NCBI RefSeq assembly: GCF_020882245.1
Contig: NC_083598.1
Coordinates: 82,651,714-82,715,713, forward strand
DNA: 64,000 bases
Source of the DNA: Rhopalosiphum padi
Taxonomy: Eukaryota > Arthropoda > Insecta > Hemiptera > Aphididae
Direction of reading: 5' to 3'
Below, piece after piece: positions 1-13,300 of this stretch (its first letter is position 1; every line of letters begins with the position of its first letter). A program made the translations under genes and the position numbers. The notes below the pieces were generated by a model. It made no database searches. It was not told the DNA's origin and saw only the letters and a program-made list of their open reading frames with translations.

Positions 1-3
1 GTT

Positions 4-204
4 CTACTTTGTTTGGGAAATCGGTGAAAACAACTCGAATCGATCGAGTTGGCTTTCGAGGAAGTTTCCACGACCAAAAGCTTTGTGTAACTTTAGCAAA
101 GTGAATAAAACGGGAATTTCCAAAGTGACCTTGGAATCTTCCATTTGACGAAACTTTGTAGGCGATTTGTTCGAATGATCTATTATAGATCTCTTCAACG
201 ACAT
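4..204 (-). CDS. Candidate first coding exon at the left edge (unidentified protein)
   Basis: An ATG-initiated minus-strand frame of 66 codons ends in TAG at 6-4. The start context is AAAATGTCG, with A at -3, which suits an insect start. The codons look coding-like, with mixed third positions and few AT-only runs, unlike the surrounding DNA. The peptide begins MSLKRSIIDH and is hydrophilic, with no signal peptide, membrane segment or recognised motif. The strand also reads ACAAA|GTAGAA just before the stop, so GT at 7-6 could be a splice donor; the true exon would then end at 8 and the gene would continue leftward beyond the window. Moderately GC-rich DNA lies upstream (about 400-490). I do not recognise the family. 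It could equally be a transposon-derived fragment or a chance open frame. Confidence 0.28.
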   Translation of the reverse strand: MSLKRSIIDHSNKSPTKFRQMEDSKVTLEIPVLFTLLKLHKAFGRGNFLESQLDRFELFSPISQTK

Positions 205-511
205 TTTCAGTACATTTTACGCATCGAACACGAATAGTGTGTGTATATAACTATATAGTTTGTACGTATCTCATCATAATATGGGGATCATGCGATCGAG
301 AACGTTGCACGGTAAAGTAACATAGTAAACGATAATAATTAATGCTGATTTCTCGTCAAACGATATTAGAATATTGCGTACGCCTATGAGTTATATTAAT
401 ATAAATACCTACCCCGTCGGCCGTCGTAGAGTTCGCTGCAGTGGTTAGCAATAATATATTCCCACAAATGCACTGCACGTGCTTCGCGGTTGACTTAAAT
501 TAACCAACACA
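205..511. other. Region upstream of the left-edge candidate exon
   Basis: Mostly AT-rich, with a short CG-containing patch (CGTCGGCCGTCGTAG) near 415-430 and words such as GCTGCAGTGG. If the minus-strand frame at 4-204 is real, its 5' UTR and promoter would lie here. AT-rich TATA-like words are present on the minus strand, but they are too common in this background to support a specific promoter call. Confidence 0.3.
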
Positions 512-1284
512 ATATACAGAGTGATTGAACGGAAAAAAACTTAACCATTACCTCTGTTTTAATGTTTAACAAATAATTTATTGAAATTTTGATTATTAGA
601 ATTTTTAAATGTGCACGTTAACCACATACTTAGATTTGTATATTACTTTAGAAATGCTCTGTAATTTTTGCACTATTTTTTTTTTTATGTTGATGTATCC
701 AACTAAAAATGTTAATCTTAGCAATTAAATTGTAAAATATTATTTTCTAAGAATAATAGACATTAAACATATCTTTTAGAAAAATATAAAATATTGGATC
801 AAGAAAAATTTGCCGTGGTGGTTTTTATGTAGTCATTGGAGCTTATGGTTTTATTGAAATTAACAGACTATTGTACACAAATATTTGATAAACAAGATTC
901 GACATTACTAATTATTGAGGTTTCATTATATTACCTAATTGTCCATACTAATCTATTGTACGTCACTAAACTGCCACGGCTATTTGTCCCGTTTCATAAA
1001 ATATTATATGTTATATTAAATTAAGCATTTATTATTCTCAGTACAAAAAATTAAATGAGTTAAAAATTAATTATTCAAATTTCGAATTAGATATCAATAT
1101 GTTTACAATAACCACCAGCTTCGAATAATAAAAAAAAGAAGGTAATTCTGATTTTAAAAATGTCGATAATTGTACAAGACACTTCTTGTAAGGCATAAAA
1201 ATCAAAGTATACTCTAAAATTCCAAAAACCAAAACTTGAATAAATTTGTTATTAACGGTTATGCTTAGTGAATCACTCTATATA
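512..1284. mobile_element. Foldback / MITE-like element with TATAnAGAGTGATT ends
   Basis: The left end reads TATACAGAGTGATT (from about 513). The reverse complement of the right end reads TATATAGAGTGATT (to 1284), so 13 of 14 bases agree. Similarity between the arms continues inward for roughly 80-100 bp with gaps: left TTTAACAAATAATTTATTG against right TTAATAACAAATTTATTC, then AAATTTTG..TTAGAATTTT against AAGTTTTG..TGGAATTTT. The interior is AT-rich with no transposase-like frame. The flanks are AT-rich (ATATA on both sides), so a TA or TATA target duplication is possible but cannot be separated from the terminal sequence. This is best read as an old non-autonomous DNA transposon. The superfamily is not assigned. 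Confidence 0.5.
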
Positions 1285-1830
1285 TGCACATAGATGCCGC
1301 ATGTAAGCATCGTTTATAACCGTTTAATATCTCAACATTATATGATTTTCGTCGAAAAAACGGTATTTGCCTATCTATCAGCATATTAATTTTAATTTTG
1401 ATAAATATCGTATTGCGTTACAACATGTTAATAATATTATGGTTTAAACTAGTTTAACTAATTTACTGTTATCAATAATCTGTTATGTCATAAAGCTGAT
1501 AGATGTTGAAAATTGTAATTATTGTAAATTAAAAAAAAAAAAAAATTATATATAAATTCAAAATTATTAAAATAAAAATATACTTATGTCTGTAATATCT
1601 TTATCACCCATATAATCATAAATAATGGTAAAGGTATCAAAAAAAAAAAAAAATCAAATTATTTCTTTAATTAATAAAACTGACCTACAAACACAGTTCT
1701 CGTCATACTTGTTAGTTTTTCGACTTAAAAAACTACTTAAATGGTATTATTTAGATGGTTGATGGGCATTGTTATTGTTTTATGCATATAAAAATATAGA
1801 TTCATGATTTAAACACCATGGTATGGTCGT
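1285..1830. other. AT-rich non-coding DNA
   Basis: A/T-rich sequence with poly-A tracts near 1531 and 1640. A short inverted pair ATCTATCAGC (about 1375-1384) / GCTGATAGAT (about 1496-1505) could form a weak stem but has no convincing extension. No gene was seen. Confidence 0.6.
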
Positions 1831-2095
1831 ATGGATAATATGTGGAAATATATTAAAAGAGAGAGCGAATTCGTCCGGTTCAGCCAAAGGCGTATAGTTT
1901 TACTGAGTGCACAAAGAAAGAGGGAGGCGCCATTCATTTTTCGAAGTGGATTTATGAACAGTCTTCCCGTCGCCGCTGAAGAAGGGATGATACGTCAAAG
2001 CTCCGCGTTTCTCCACAACACTCCCCGCGCATACTTCCGGAAACAAGTGCGGAGAGCCGGCGGGGATAGGGTTTAAACAAAATTGTACTAGTATA
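1831..2095. other. GC-richer islet, overlapping open frames
   Basis: A sharply GC-richer patch (TCCGGTTCAGCC, CCCGTCGCCGCTGAAG, GGAGAGCCGGCGGGG) in AT-rich DNA. Open frames exist on both strands (plus 1831-2076, 81 codons; minus 1900-2160, 86 codons). Neither resembles a known protein, and neither has convincing splice sites that would make it an exon. Open frames on both strands at once are what scarce stop codons in GC-rich DNA would produce. It could be a conserved regulatory element, a decayed exon or a transposon fragment. Confidence 0.35.
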
Positions 2096-5000
2096 TTTTC
2101 TGCAGTGTGACAGAGCGTGCCGAAAGCCGACAAGATGGTTTTAAAAACTGAGAGACACACTAATTCATTTGAGCCATGGAGTTTTTTTTTTTAATTGCTG
2201 TAAGTACACGCCACTATGGTGGAGGATTTTTTCTTGTGCCTACGGCGGCGTGCTTTTGAACAGTATAGAAGGGAATATTTCAAGGTACCTCAACACCGCA
2301 GGCACAGAGTAATAATAATATTATTAAATACGATTGTACGACGTCGGGAATTGTTTGAATATAGATATTAAAAATAGGTTTGATTATTACGATGGTACAC
2401 ATTAATACAATACACCTATTATTATATTGTACGGCTTCGTATAAAAACGAAATCGTTAAAAGTGCATAAATAAAAGATAAAAATAAAACAAGAGTACAAA
2501 ACATACAATTTTTGTCGGCAATCACATAGGTAATGGAAATGTGAATTATTGTTTAAAAATAAAACATTTCCTATTTTATTATTATTATCAATACCGGGTG
2601 ATCGATAACGGTTCATGTTGTTAAAAATAGTTATTTTATATAATATATACATTATACATGTTAAAAAATAACAACTAAGTTTATTATTTTTTTAGTTTTA
2701 TTCAGTAAGTAAATACTAAATACCCTAAAACAATGATACCAATAAAATATATTAAAAATCGAAATTGTGTTTTTTTCTAAAAATGATATTTTTAATGTCT
2801 TGAAATTATGTAAAATTAATACCTTTAAAAATACTATTACTATTTTTTCAATTAATGAGTGACTTTAGATAAATATATTGCTCCGTATAAATTATAAATA
2901 TTCTATCTACTTCATACTTGTACAATATAATATTATGTTCCGTAAATAAACTTTATATATTTATGCTCGAATTTTTTGTATTATATTCAATGCCAAAAAA
3001 TAATTTTTCAGCGATTAACGTAAAATAACGTTATTTACATTAAAAAAAAATCAATACATTATATAAATAATGTGCTTACTTTAATTTTGGTATCAAATAT
3101 AGATATATTCACCGTTCATTGTTATGATGTATATATTATTATAAAATAAACTGATGTCGAGTGTGTACGAATAAACGTAAATTTGCTTTACGCTTTGGAA
3201 ATATAGAGACGACAAATAAATTCATAAAGGAATTTCTCTCCATACACGACGCGCATGAACATATTATTATATCTGATAATGTCGTTTCGTCCGTATCGCG
3301 TATAAATCGTGGAAAAAAATACAATTTGGTTTGCAACACGAACGACATTTTATATTATTCATATTATCATCATTATTATACGGCACCAATTTGTACGAGA
3401 AACATTCATTCACAATCTGTGTGCGCCGAGCAAAAGTGAAATACAATGTACGCGAATGATTTATTTTATCCTATGATGATAATCAAACATGAGTGTAAAA
3501 AAAAAATTGCACTCACTGATATGAGAAAAAAAAGACTGGTAAATAAGAATTGATGATGGAATTTTTTGGTTTTTTTATTTCAGTTTTCTTTTGTGTTTTG
3601 TTTACTTACGCGCATTGTGCGACAAGTGATTAACATTTATTTTATAACGTCTAAAGGTGGCAATTATAATACGGGCTATCACAAAAAAATATTTTAATAC
3701 TCGTGATACACGACCGTAGTCATTATTCAGATCGAAATCTAATTTTTGGGAAACCTAAAACATTATTAGCCGAATTGAAATCCATTAGTTTATAGATCGC
3801 AGATCGTGATAAAAATAATCGAGTATAATAAAACGGCAGAAAAAAATGTCATTTTGAACTTGTCGTACATATACTCGTGATGTTCAACGGCGATTTTAAA
3901 ACGTTCTGTTAAACGATTAAACCGCAAACTATGGTGGTAAAAAAAAATATAGTGTATACACAAAATACACGTTAAATAATATACAAATATTCTCTATAAG
4001 ACATAAAATGATCGTTTTCATAATGTGGAAAATAGAGCTGTATGTTTTCAAATACACACGATTCAAGGTGTTAATGTACGATAAAGATATTGTTTTTAAA
4101 TGTTTATTTTTTAGTTGTAAAATAAATTTAACATACCTATGATTTCAATACGAAATTAGATATTTAATAATATTATAAAAATGAACTTGAAATTATTTTT
4201 TGAGTGACGTGACAACTTCAAATTTATAATATAATACAAGACTAGATAGGTGTAAAAATGTTACACATTTAATTTATAAATATACATACAGTCTATAGCA
4301 ATGAAACGATTGCATTGTTGATTTACATTTTACGTGCTATTAATTATAAAATCGTTTATATAATATATTGATTGTATTTATAGTAGTTATAAAAATTGTT
4401 TTTGTGCTTGATAAAAATTAAATTAATATTATATAATATATTAACATTTTAAATTGATAATATTAAATTATCAAGCAATATATTCTACTTTAATTTACTA
4501 TACAAATTCACGAATAATATTAGGTTCGTTTTATAATTTAATATACTGATTAGTAAGTAAATAACTAATAATTATGCATAATATTATAATATTAACAGTT
4601 ATTGATAACGGATAAGCCGGCATTAACGGTGACTGACCATTTGGTCGATAATTCAATACCAAAACCTTATAATATTATAAAGCAAAGACCGACCTACAAA
4701 AATAAACGAGCTATACTTAAAATGTAAAAAATGCAAGTATTTACACAATAGCTTACATTTTTAATAACAATATTAGACGAATTCGTTAAATATTATTTAA
4801 TAACGTAAAAGAAGGATCTCATTTCTACGTACCGGGTGCAACGATGATATTCTTATTATTTAATATCAAACGTCACAAGAACATCAAAGCAATTTTATTA
4901 TTAACTACCTCGAAAACAAATGAATAATATGAATTATCAAAACTGCAAGTGCTTTTACACGCAAAAAAAAAATCTGGTCTTATCGACCGCAACGAGATTT

Positions 5001-5149
5001 CTATAGTTTTTTAATATACTGTTGCCGTAATAATAATAGTATTACGTGTCTAAAAAATTGCCGCTATCTATGGATAATTATAATATCGGCATAGAAAAAA
5101 ATCCCTCCGACGCAAAAATGACATTCTTTATCGCGTTTTGATGTGATAT
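2096..5149. other. AT-rich non-coding DNA
   Basis: Long AT-rich stretch with many ATAATATTAT-type palindromes. A plus frame at 3161-3439 (92 codons) opens only with GTG, is overlapped by an antisense frame, and is not recognised. Around 2205-2255 an inverted pair CACGCC / GGCGTG brackets a small GC-richer patch. No gene was identified. Confidence 0.6.
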
Positions 5150-5640
5150 TATTTTGCTGGTTGTTTTTTTGCTTTTTCGACCCCACGGACCATATTTTAT
5201 TCTACGATGTGTGTAATCGTGAAACTAATCAATACGCGGGCGGGAGGGAAAAAATTCAGTATCGTGTCACCGGACCCACGCGGTTACACTACGCTTCAGT
5301 TAGAAATTAATTATACTGCACATGTAAACGTCAGTTTTGTGCTCATATTATTATCAGCTCGTCGACTCCCGCGGGAACAGCGCTCCGGAGACAGTTAATA
5401 ATAATGGATGCGCTCCCTCGGAGACAATTTATCTCATCAGATTCGATGGGATTTTTAAGAGAACGTGCGTGGAACCTGCCGCGCGTTCCAAACCTTAATC
5501 TCCGAATGTTGAAATTATTATACGACGATGGTCACGTCTAACGGCAGTGCGACCGTCGGCCGAGAGATTTACACACTTCGAACGCGGTTACGTTTCACGT
5601 TATATTGATTACCGTCGGCTAACGAACAACCGTATTTTGG
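5150..5640. promoter_or_regulatory. CpG/GC-rich islet, possible cis-regulatory element
   Basis: Roughly 490 bp of mixed composition with CpG clusters (ACGCGGGCGGG, CGACTCCCGCGGG, GCCGCGCGTTCC, CGACCGTCGGCCG) and AT words such as AATTTATCTCATC. A 63-codon plus frame at 5207-5398 is not recognised. The alternation of complex GC-containing words with homeodomain-like AT words resembles a conserved non-coding element more than an exon. The regulatory role is inference. Confidence 0.3.
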
Positions 5641-6839
5641 ACAATTATTTTTTTTTAAATTAGTACACTAGGCGCGCCGAAAATCTGTAGTGTATATAGT
5701 TGCAGCGGTGCACGATGACATCGTCATCCAAAGTTTTTGAAAACGGAACTGTAACGCGCACAGCAATATAGTAGCAGTTGTACACGCACGACGGTCGTGT
5801 TTATATGTTGATTTACTAGTCTGGTGTATACGTATAGCTTTTTCGTACACTGTTTTATTGCAGACGTTTTGAATAATGAATAATGAATCACTGTAATTTT
5901 TGGAAAAATCGATAGTTGATTATATATTTTATAGTTGAAATGTCTTGTATTCCGTTGTATAAATTATGAAATAGGTGAACTTTTATGTTCTCTTTGGAAC
6001 ACAAATGCTTAAAAATTAATTTACGAAATAATATGTTTATCTCACTTACAAAACTTATATATATATATATATATCATTTTGGTTTCTGCTATATCAAAAT
6101 ATGAACAAAAATGTTGATCAATAAAAAATGTAATTCGATTGATGTTAAAATTAATTAATTAGAAAATACATTATTATACCAGTGGTCGTTATAACATAAT
6201 ATTATTTTTACACAGAAAACACTGTTGGATTTGTTCAATATGATTTATAGTACTCCAATTTATTTTTTACGTCCGACAATTGTATAGGTACATTTTAATC
6301 AAATTGAATACCTTTTTTAATTGTGTAAAAGATTCTGTTTAATACTTTCATGTTTAAAAAATAATAAAAAATTGAAATGTTTCTAAATAAATTAAAAACA
6401 TATTATTGAATTAGTATTTTTAATTGCGACGGTTGGGTGGTTTATTGAATAACTTGCATTGCATCGAACAATAAGAGTTATTATAATACAATAACAAGTC
6501 TAGAAAAAAAAAAGTTAAATATTTTTATAATCCTTTTCTTTAAAAACAATTTATGATAAATTAAGGTGATGAAGTGTGTCCACCCACTGTTTTTAAAGAC
6601 GTTACTACCTCATTTAAAGAAAAAAAAACCCATAAAAACTTTACTGGAATGTAAATTTATTATTGTGAGATCCTATATATTATTACTTAAAACATATATT
6701 CGTACATTTTCACCTGCTATAATGATGGATTTAATGAAGTAAATCACTTACGAATTTAAAAATAACAATAATGCCAATTTCCAAAAAAAAAAAAAAAATA
6801 TATGTTTTGATAACAGTTTTTGATAAAAATGTTCGTAAT
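5641..6839. other. AT-rich non-coding DNA with (AT)n
   Basis: AT-rich sequence with an (AT)n run at about 6056-6074 and several A/T homopolymers. No gene, RNA or element was recognised. Confidence 0.6.
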
Positions 6840-7350
6840 ATTATAATAGGTCGGGCACGCGTTTCATTCGATTATATTATTATTATATGTATACACTATA
6901 CGCTGTTTAATATTATGTCCGACGGACGCGTTTCGGGGCATCGGTCCGCGTAACGGACTTGGGCAGAAATTTCATTAGAGCAGCCTTGTGTTACACGACA
7001 TGCTATATTGTACGCCATTGTGTGGAGAGACCCGACCGCAAAGGGGACGTCAGTGGCAGCAGCGGAGGTACAGTGGCGGCGGTCGAACGACAGCGCCGGT
7101 GCCGGGAAATTAAACCCTCCCGACGACGGCAATCGCGGAACCCGATGTCAGGGTTGACCACGACTATTGGCACTCAATGCGTGTATATACTGCGCATACA
7201 AAAGCTTTACACTGTACGGTCCGGCAAAAGTGTTGTGTGTTTAATTAAGGATCCGTAAAAGGTGCCTGGACCATTGCGAGCCGACATATTTTACTCGTTA
7301 GTCTTATATACACTCACACACCGCCGTCGGGGCGTTCCGGATTTATACAT
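6840..7350. promoter_or_regulatory. CpG-rich islet with overlapping unrecognised frames
   Basis: A GC-rich block with many CpGs (GACGGACGCGTTTCGGGG, GTGGCGGCGGTCGAACG, GCGCCGGTGCCGGG, CCCTCCCGACGACGG). A plus frame at 6959-7258 (99 codons, TTG at its first position) and a minus frame at 6896-7132 overlap. Neither looks like a known protein, and the plus product is rich in R, S and G as expected for a translated CpG islet. Candidate promoter, first non-coding exon or enhancer; the sequence does not decide which. Confidence 0.3.
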
Positions 7351-10300
7351 ATGTTAATCGTCCAATAACACTAACTCAATTTTCCCGCACGAATTCAGTA
7401 TACGTATGAAGTTTTTAGCGTCGATTTTTTTTTTCCCAACACATTGTTATGACTCGATCTGGCACAGCTGAAGCAAAAATTAAATCATCAAACTCCGAGA
7501 CGAAGTGTTTCACTTAATACACAAATATTTCACTCGAGAATTACACTTAATTATAATATAATGTGTGTATAATAACATGTGAATTATGTGCAGTATAATG
7601 CGGTAAACGTACATCGAACAGAATTATTACAGTGATATTATTTATTTTATCAACAGCTATATATTTAGTTTGCGATAAAAATAATTATAATATGGTAATA
7701 AAAATATCATTGGAAAATGGTAATAACCAACAAAACGTTTTCCGATTTAAGTGCCGGTTACCTCATTAGGTTTTTCAACAATAATATTAAAAAGATTTTT
7801 GTTAACCATTCAACCTGACCAATATTGTTTTTAATCCTGAAATAAAAAAATAATGACAATTTTAAGACAACTCCTAAACGCTATTTGAACACAAATTAGT
7901 TCAAAAAAATTTCATTTAACATATAGGTAACATTGTTTATTAATTACTTTGATCTAATATATTTTAATGAAAAATATGAATATTATTAATACGTTATTTA
8001 CCTTAGAAATTTTTTTTTGAAGAGGAATTAAAGAACATGATTAAATTATAAGTGTTCAGGTCAAATGATTAAACGTTGAGCTATATAATAACCATTTTCA
8101 ATATGTTTTATATACTTTATTGTAAAGGATTATTATAGTCTGTAAAATTTATTTATTTATTTTTTAATTATTAAAACATTAATAAATAATTAAAGTGAAA
8201 AAATTCAATCAATTGGCAAAAAAAAAAAATTTAATAAAAACATAATACATTTTATAATCACAATGAAAAATTATTCTTTAACCATTTTTTTTTTTTTTTT
8301 TTTTACTTGTATTGTTAATAAACTAATTATTAGTTTGTTGATCTAGAATTATATTCAATAATCTGATTGAAAATTATATTCAATGGGAAGCTTATTTCCA
8401 ATTTGTATGTATATATAGTTGTTATTATTTTTTTTTCCCTTGCATTAATGTAATTATTTTTGAAAATAATTGAATACGAATTTATTAGTTTTGATTGATA
8501 ACAATACAATATAGTTATTATTTTTAAAATTATTCATATTAAATAATCTGAACTCAGAAACTAATTTGAATTAAATTTGTTTTTACTTAAATACTTCGTC
8601 TTCCCCCTTCGGTTCACTCTATTGTAATAACTTATAAATAATAGTCACTTTATATATTGTGTTAAAATATATTAACAATGCATTTGGTAAAAAGTCATAG
8701 GATATTATTTTATATTATTTACCCAAGAATAAAATTAATTAACGAGTATACCTACTAAAAAATAATAATTACATAGCACAACGCACGCGCCACATCTCAT
8801 TACAGTGGTTAATCGGATTTATTTTTACAAATAATATTATGCGTAACGACTCTGCATGACTATAATATTATGTAAAATAAAAATGTATTTTTATTTCGTC
8901 ATAGTTTTTATAGTTTATGAATTGAACACGTGTATCGTAATAATACAATGCGCATATAATTTACATAGATATTGTGTGCGTGCAGCAATTTATTGTGACT
9001 TCGTATTAGTTTGATTTTTTTGTTTTGTCTTCTCGACAGTTTGCTCTCGGACTTCTAAAGTAGGTGCGTACTATACACGTTGCATTGCACAAAACTACAT
9101 AATATTTGTCCCGTTAAATCTATCGGAACCTTGTTAATTGTACACACTTTGTCACAATTAAATCTTACGCAAAATGTGAGCGGAGCAAGAAAATAGCCGT
9201 CATTAGCACGCTAGATCTCCAAACTATAAGTTATCCGCTCAATTGGCTAATTCGCGCACACTGTCGTCAAATAGTCGTATTCGCGTACAATGCGATGGTC
9301 CTTATTGCAATAACCATAAGTCGTGTTCAAAACGTGACGCCAAACGCGGGTATTACGATTAATTTAGTTTTTCTTGTCTTAAATAGTGTCTGCAACTGCA
9401 TTCCCTCTTTTTTTTTTCAACATATCCGGCTAATATTCTTATGTCTTTCGTTACCGACCGCAATATCAATTTGGTTTTATGATTTTAAGACATACACATC
9501 GTAGGTATTTTACACAAACGTCCTTCTTTTTTTACTATGATTCAACAGCCTATGACTATTGTTCTTTTAGACTTACCTTATTTATATGAAATAATGCGGT
9601 TTAAAATTTGGGTCTAAGATAAATAAGTTAGTTTTCAAAAGTCAGTCACGATATTAATTTTGGTTGGAAAATTAATGATTTGTGTGACATTATTTTCGTT
9701 GAAATCATTCAAATCATACCAAATACGCTATTGATAAAACATTTCGTATTTATTTTAAATTCTAGCCATACTCAAATTATTAAGGCAACTTATTGTTTAG
9801 TACATAATATGAGTGTTGGATTTTTACTATAACTGAAAATGAGTGGCTCATGAATATTCGATTCTTGTTATTGTTAAAATGACTTCTTATCGTCTATTGA
9901 TGTAACGGGTTTATACCATTTTTTAGTACTTAGTTGTTTAATTATTTTTAGTTTTTTAGGATAGAATTCCGATAATTTTACCATGACCATTTATTAAGGT
10001 ACACTAATTATGATAGTTTAATTTATTTTACATAATATTATGATGCGCAATTTATTTTTTCAGTATTTTTTTCAAGATCAAAAACATGGTAAAGTACTTT
10101 AAATTATATATCAGGATTTTGTCATTATATTTTACGTTTCTACTAATCAGTTATTTCTACGCAATTTTAATCGCGAATACCAACTAAGTATTATATTATA
10201 TTATATTATGTGCAAAACTGTTTTTATTAACAGTTCTTAAGAATTAATAAATGTTAAATAACTGTTTCATGTCAAGAGTAATGACAAATTTCGATGTTAT

Positions 10301-13300
10301 GACGTCTTTAGTATTCTGGATTGAGATTACACTTTTCTCGTAAATTTCATTAAATTCAACTTCGTCGGAGACACACATATCTGATGATATCGTGAATACT
10401 AAGGAGTCACAAAATATTATAAAATTCAGAATATATGTAGGCGCGTGTGTTATAATTACATTTTAAATTTCAGACATAATCATTTTCTTGATTTACCTAC
10501 TATGCAAAATGTTTGCAAAAATGAAGAACATTAATGATTATATAATAAAGAATATTAATTTATAAATTACCTATGTATGAATCATGTTATCATATTATTT
10601 AGTCTATAATATTATCTTCGCAAAATAAAACGATGTGCGCAACATTTTTACTCTGGATTGGATGAGGATAAATAATAAAAAAAAACAGTAGAGTAAAAAT
10701 GTGTGTTATAGAACAAAGTCTCATTAAAACGGTTCGTAAACCTTCACAGTACTCCTATGTGTATACTCCTACTGTCTGAATTACTATAATGATCTTAAAA
10801 TAAGCAGTTAATTTCGAAATCTAAGACTAAACATTTTTTATTACACAACGTTCAGACTAATAGTAAGATATCACAATAGCTTTGGCATGTTTTGACGTCG
10901 ATCATTATACTTGGTTAAATTTATTAAACGTTGACAATTGCATCGATTTAATATATAGTTGAGCAGAATGGTTAAAAACTAGCAAGGAAAATAGCGAAAG
11001 GGAAAAAAAAAGAAAAACATAATAAATACATTAATAAAATTGACAAGAGTGGGTAACGTAATTAGCGATAGGTCGAACAAAAATGTGGTACCGTTTAGAA
11101 AAATAATGAGAGGTCGGCCACTAATGACCTTACGTTTTAAGCCTCCGAACACCACAAGCATTTTGATTAATGACACATTCAAGAGAAAATCGGCGATCCC
11201 GCTCGCATATATAAAAATATATATTTATGCACTAGGGATTATGTGGTTTATTTTTTTTTTTTTAATATTATTTATTTTTTCTATCTAGTTGAGAGGTTAT
11301 TGGATTTGGGTCGTTGAAGGGAAGAATTAATTGAGTTAGACTTTGATAATGTTTAAACTTGAAAAATATGAGTTATTTTCAGCTTTATGAATCTCGCGTA
11401 AGCACGGATGATTCATTAAAAACTCACTTCGATAAGGATTCGATGATTATTTAGGTCAACAGTTATAATAGTCTCTCGTGATGACGGTGTTGTATCGGAA
11501 CTTAAGTTTTCAATGTAGTTTTATGAATAGTCATTTTCTGAATATAATGAGAATATTTGCAAAAGGTAAATCTGACTAGAATTCTGTTGTGTATACTGTA
11601 TAGTTCAATAAACATAGTATAGGTGTAGTTTAAGTGTATAATATTTTAGATATGGAATTCGTATCAATAAAATTGTAATTAAAATTGTTTACTCACATGG
11701 ATAATATATTGAGATTTTATTGCCAATATTATTTTTCAATAACACCAAATATAACATTTTCACATAATATTTACCTGCAACAAAAAAAAAAAATCTTATT
11801 ATTAGTAAAATATCACAATGTGTCTATACAAACATTTATAATTTGTTATCAAAATGTACACATATTTTTATTATTTAAGTTTCATTTTAAACTATATTCC
11901 AAATTATATTACTACATGTATAAAAAATTGAATTATTTAATCACAAATATAGGGGTTCTTATTGTAATTTATAAGTTACAGATTATTTTCAAAAAGATAT
12001 TAATTTTGGCCAAATCATTCTTTTATTATCGTTTTAAATAATATGTATTAAGTTATATTAAAATATCATATTCTACATTTTATATCTAAGTTTTCATATA
12101 TAAAAAAATTGTTAATTTTCAATTCTCATAGAAGTACTTTTAGTAACCAAAAAAAAAACACTAATAATTTGTAATTAACAAAGTAATTTCTAGAAAATAT
12201 TGGTATATATTTATATATAAAATTAAATACCAAATGAATGGTTTATTAATAATAATTAGATGAAGTTTAAAAAAATGAGCAGAATTAATCGTACATATCT
12301 TATCCAATTCCTCATATCTATAAGTTCTTTGTGAATATACATTTATTAATTACAATAAGTGATAAACATCTCTAAGACATTATTTTATACTTTAATATAA
12401 ATAAAAACAATATTTTCGAATCTTATTTTTAAATTCTTATTGGGAATATTAATTTTTATTATTTGATAAAGTACCCGCGAATATAGTGTTATATCCTACA
12501 TCATATATATGGGTAGAGATACGTCCTAACACATTTAAGTATCCCCATAACACCATACCACCATAACTACCACACCCACAATCACCACTAGCAGCACTAG
12601 TACTACTGACCCACCACCACTACTCAATAAATATGTATATTACACTATCGCCACTTAACATAATCATTGAGTTGAGGCCCTTAGGAATACCATATTCAAG
12701 CCATGGTTAGTATAGTTGTTGAATTGATTTTTATACAGAATAAATATTAAATGTTTCTTTTTTCTTTTAGCAAAAAAAAGAAGTGAGATACCTATATTAT
12801 ATATTATACTAATATAGAATATTATCACTTAGCATTGGACATGCAGTTTGTTAAATTTTCATATTTAAATTAAATTAAACACATAGTTTATTACCGTCCG
12901 GTATTACACAGATATAATTAATAACATTATGATGAATTATAATAAGAATACTCGTATACATATAGTTTATCAATGAAAGTTTAACTATTTTAAAATCAAT
13001 TAAATATGTAACAAGTTTATTGGTCGTATAAGTCAGTTGGTGATTTATTTAGTTTATTAACTATCGTAGATAAAATTAACGCATTACCCTTACCGTTTTA
13101 TCATAACAAAAAATTAAGCATCCGTAAAATAAATCACAACATTATTCGAATTGATATATTTATGAACAATATTTAAATTTGATTAAATAAAGGTAACAAG
13201 ATGTAAAATATGGCGATATACCTGCAATGTACGTCTAACACTCGGTCTACAATTCTCGTGCCTGGATGAAAGTAAATGGTAATCAAAAGTTTGGAACTTC

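Noticed and set aside
1373..1506. Inverted pair ATCTATCAGC / GCTGATAGAT
   Set aside because: Only about 10-12 bp of good pairing and no extension; within chance for this composition.
11685..12041. 118-codon plus frame
   Set aside because: Opens with TTG and consists of AT-rich codons giving F/I/Y/K/N/L; typical chance frame in AT-rich DNA.
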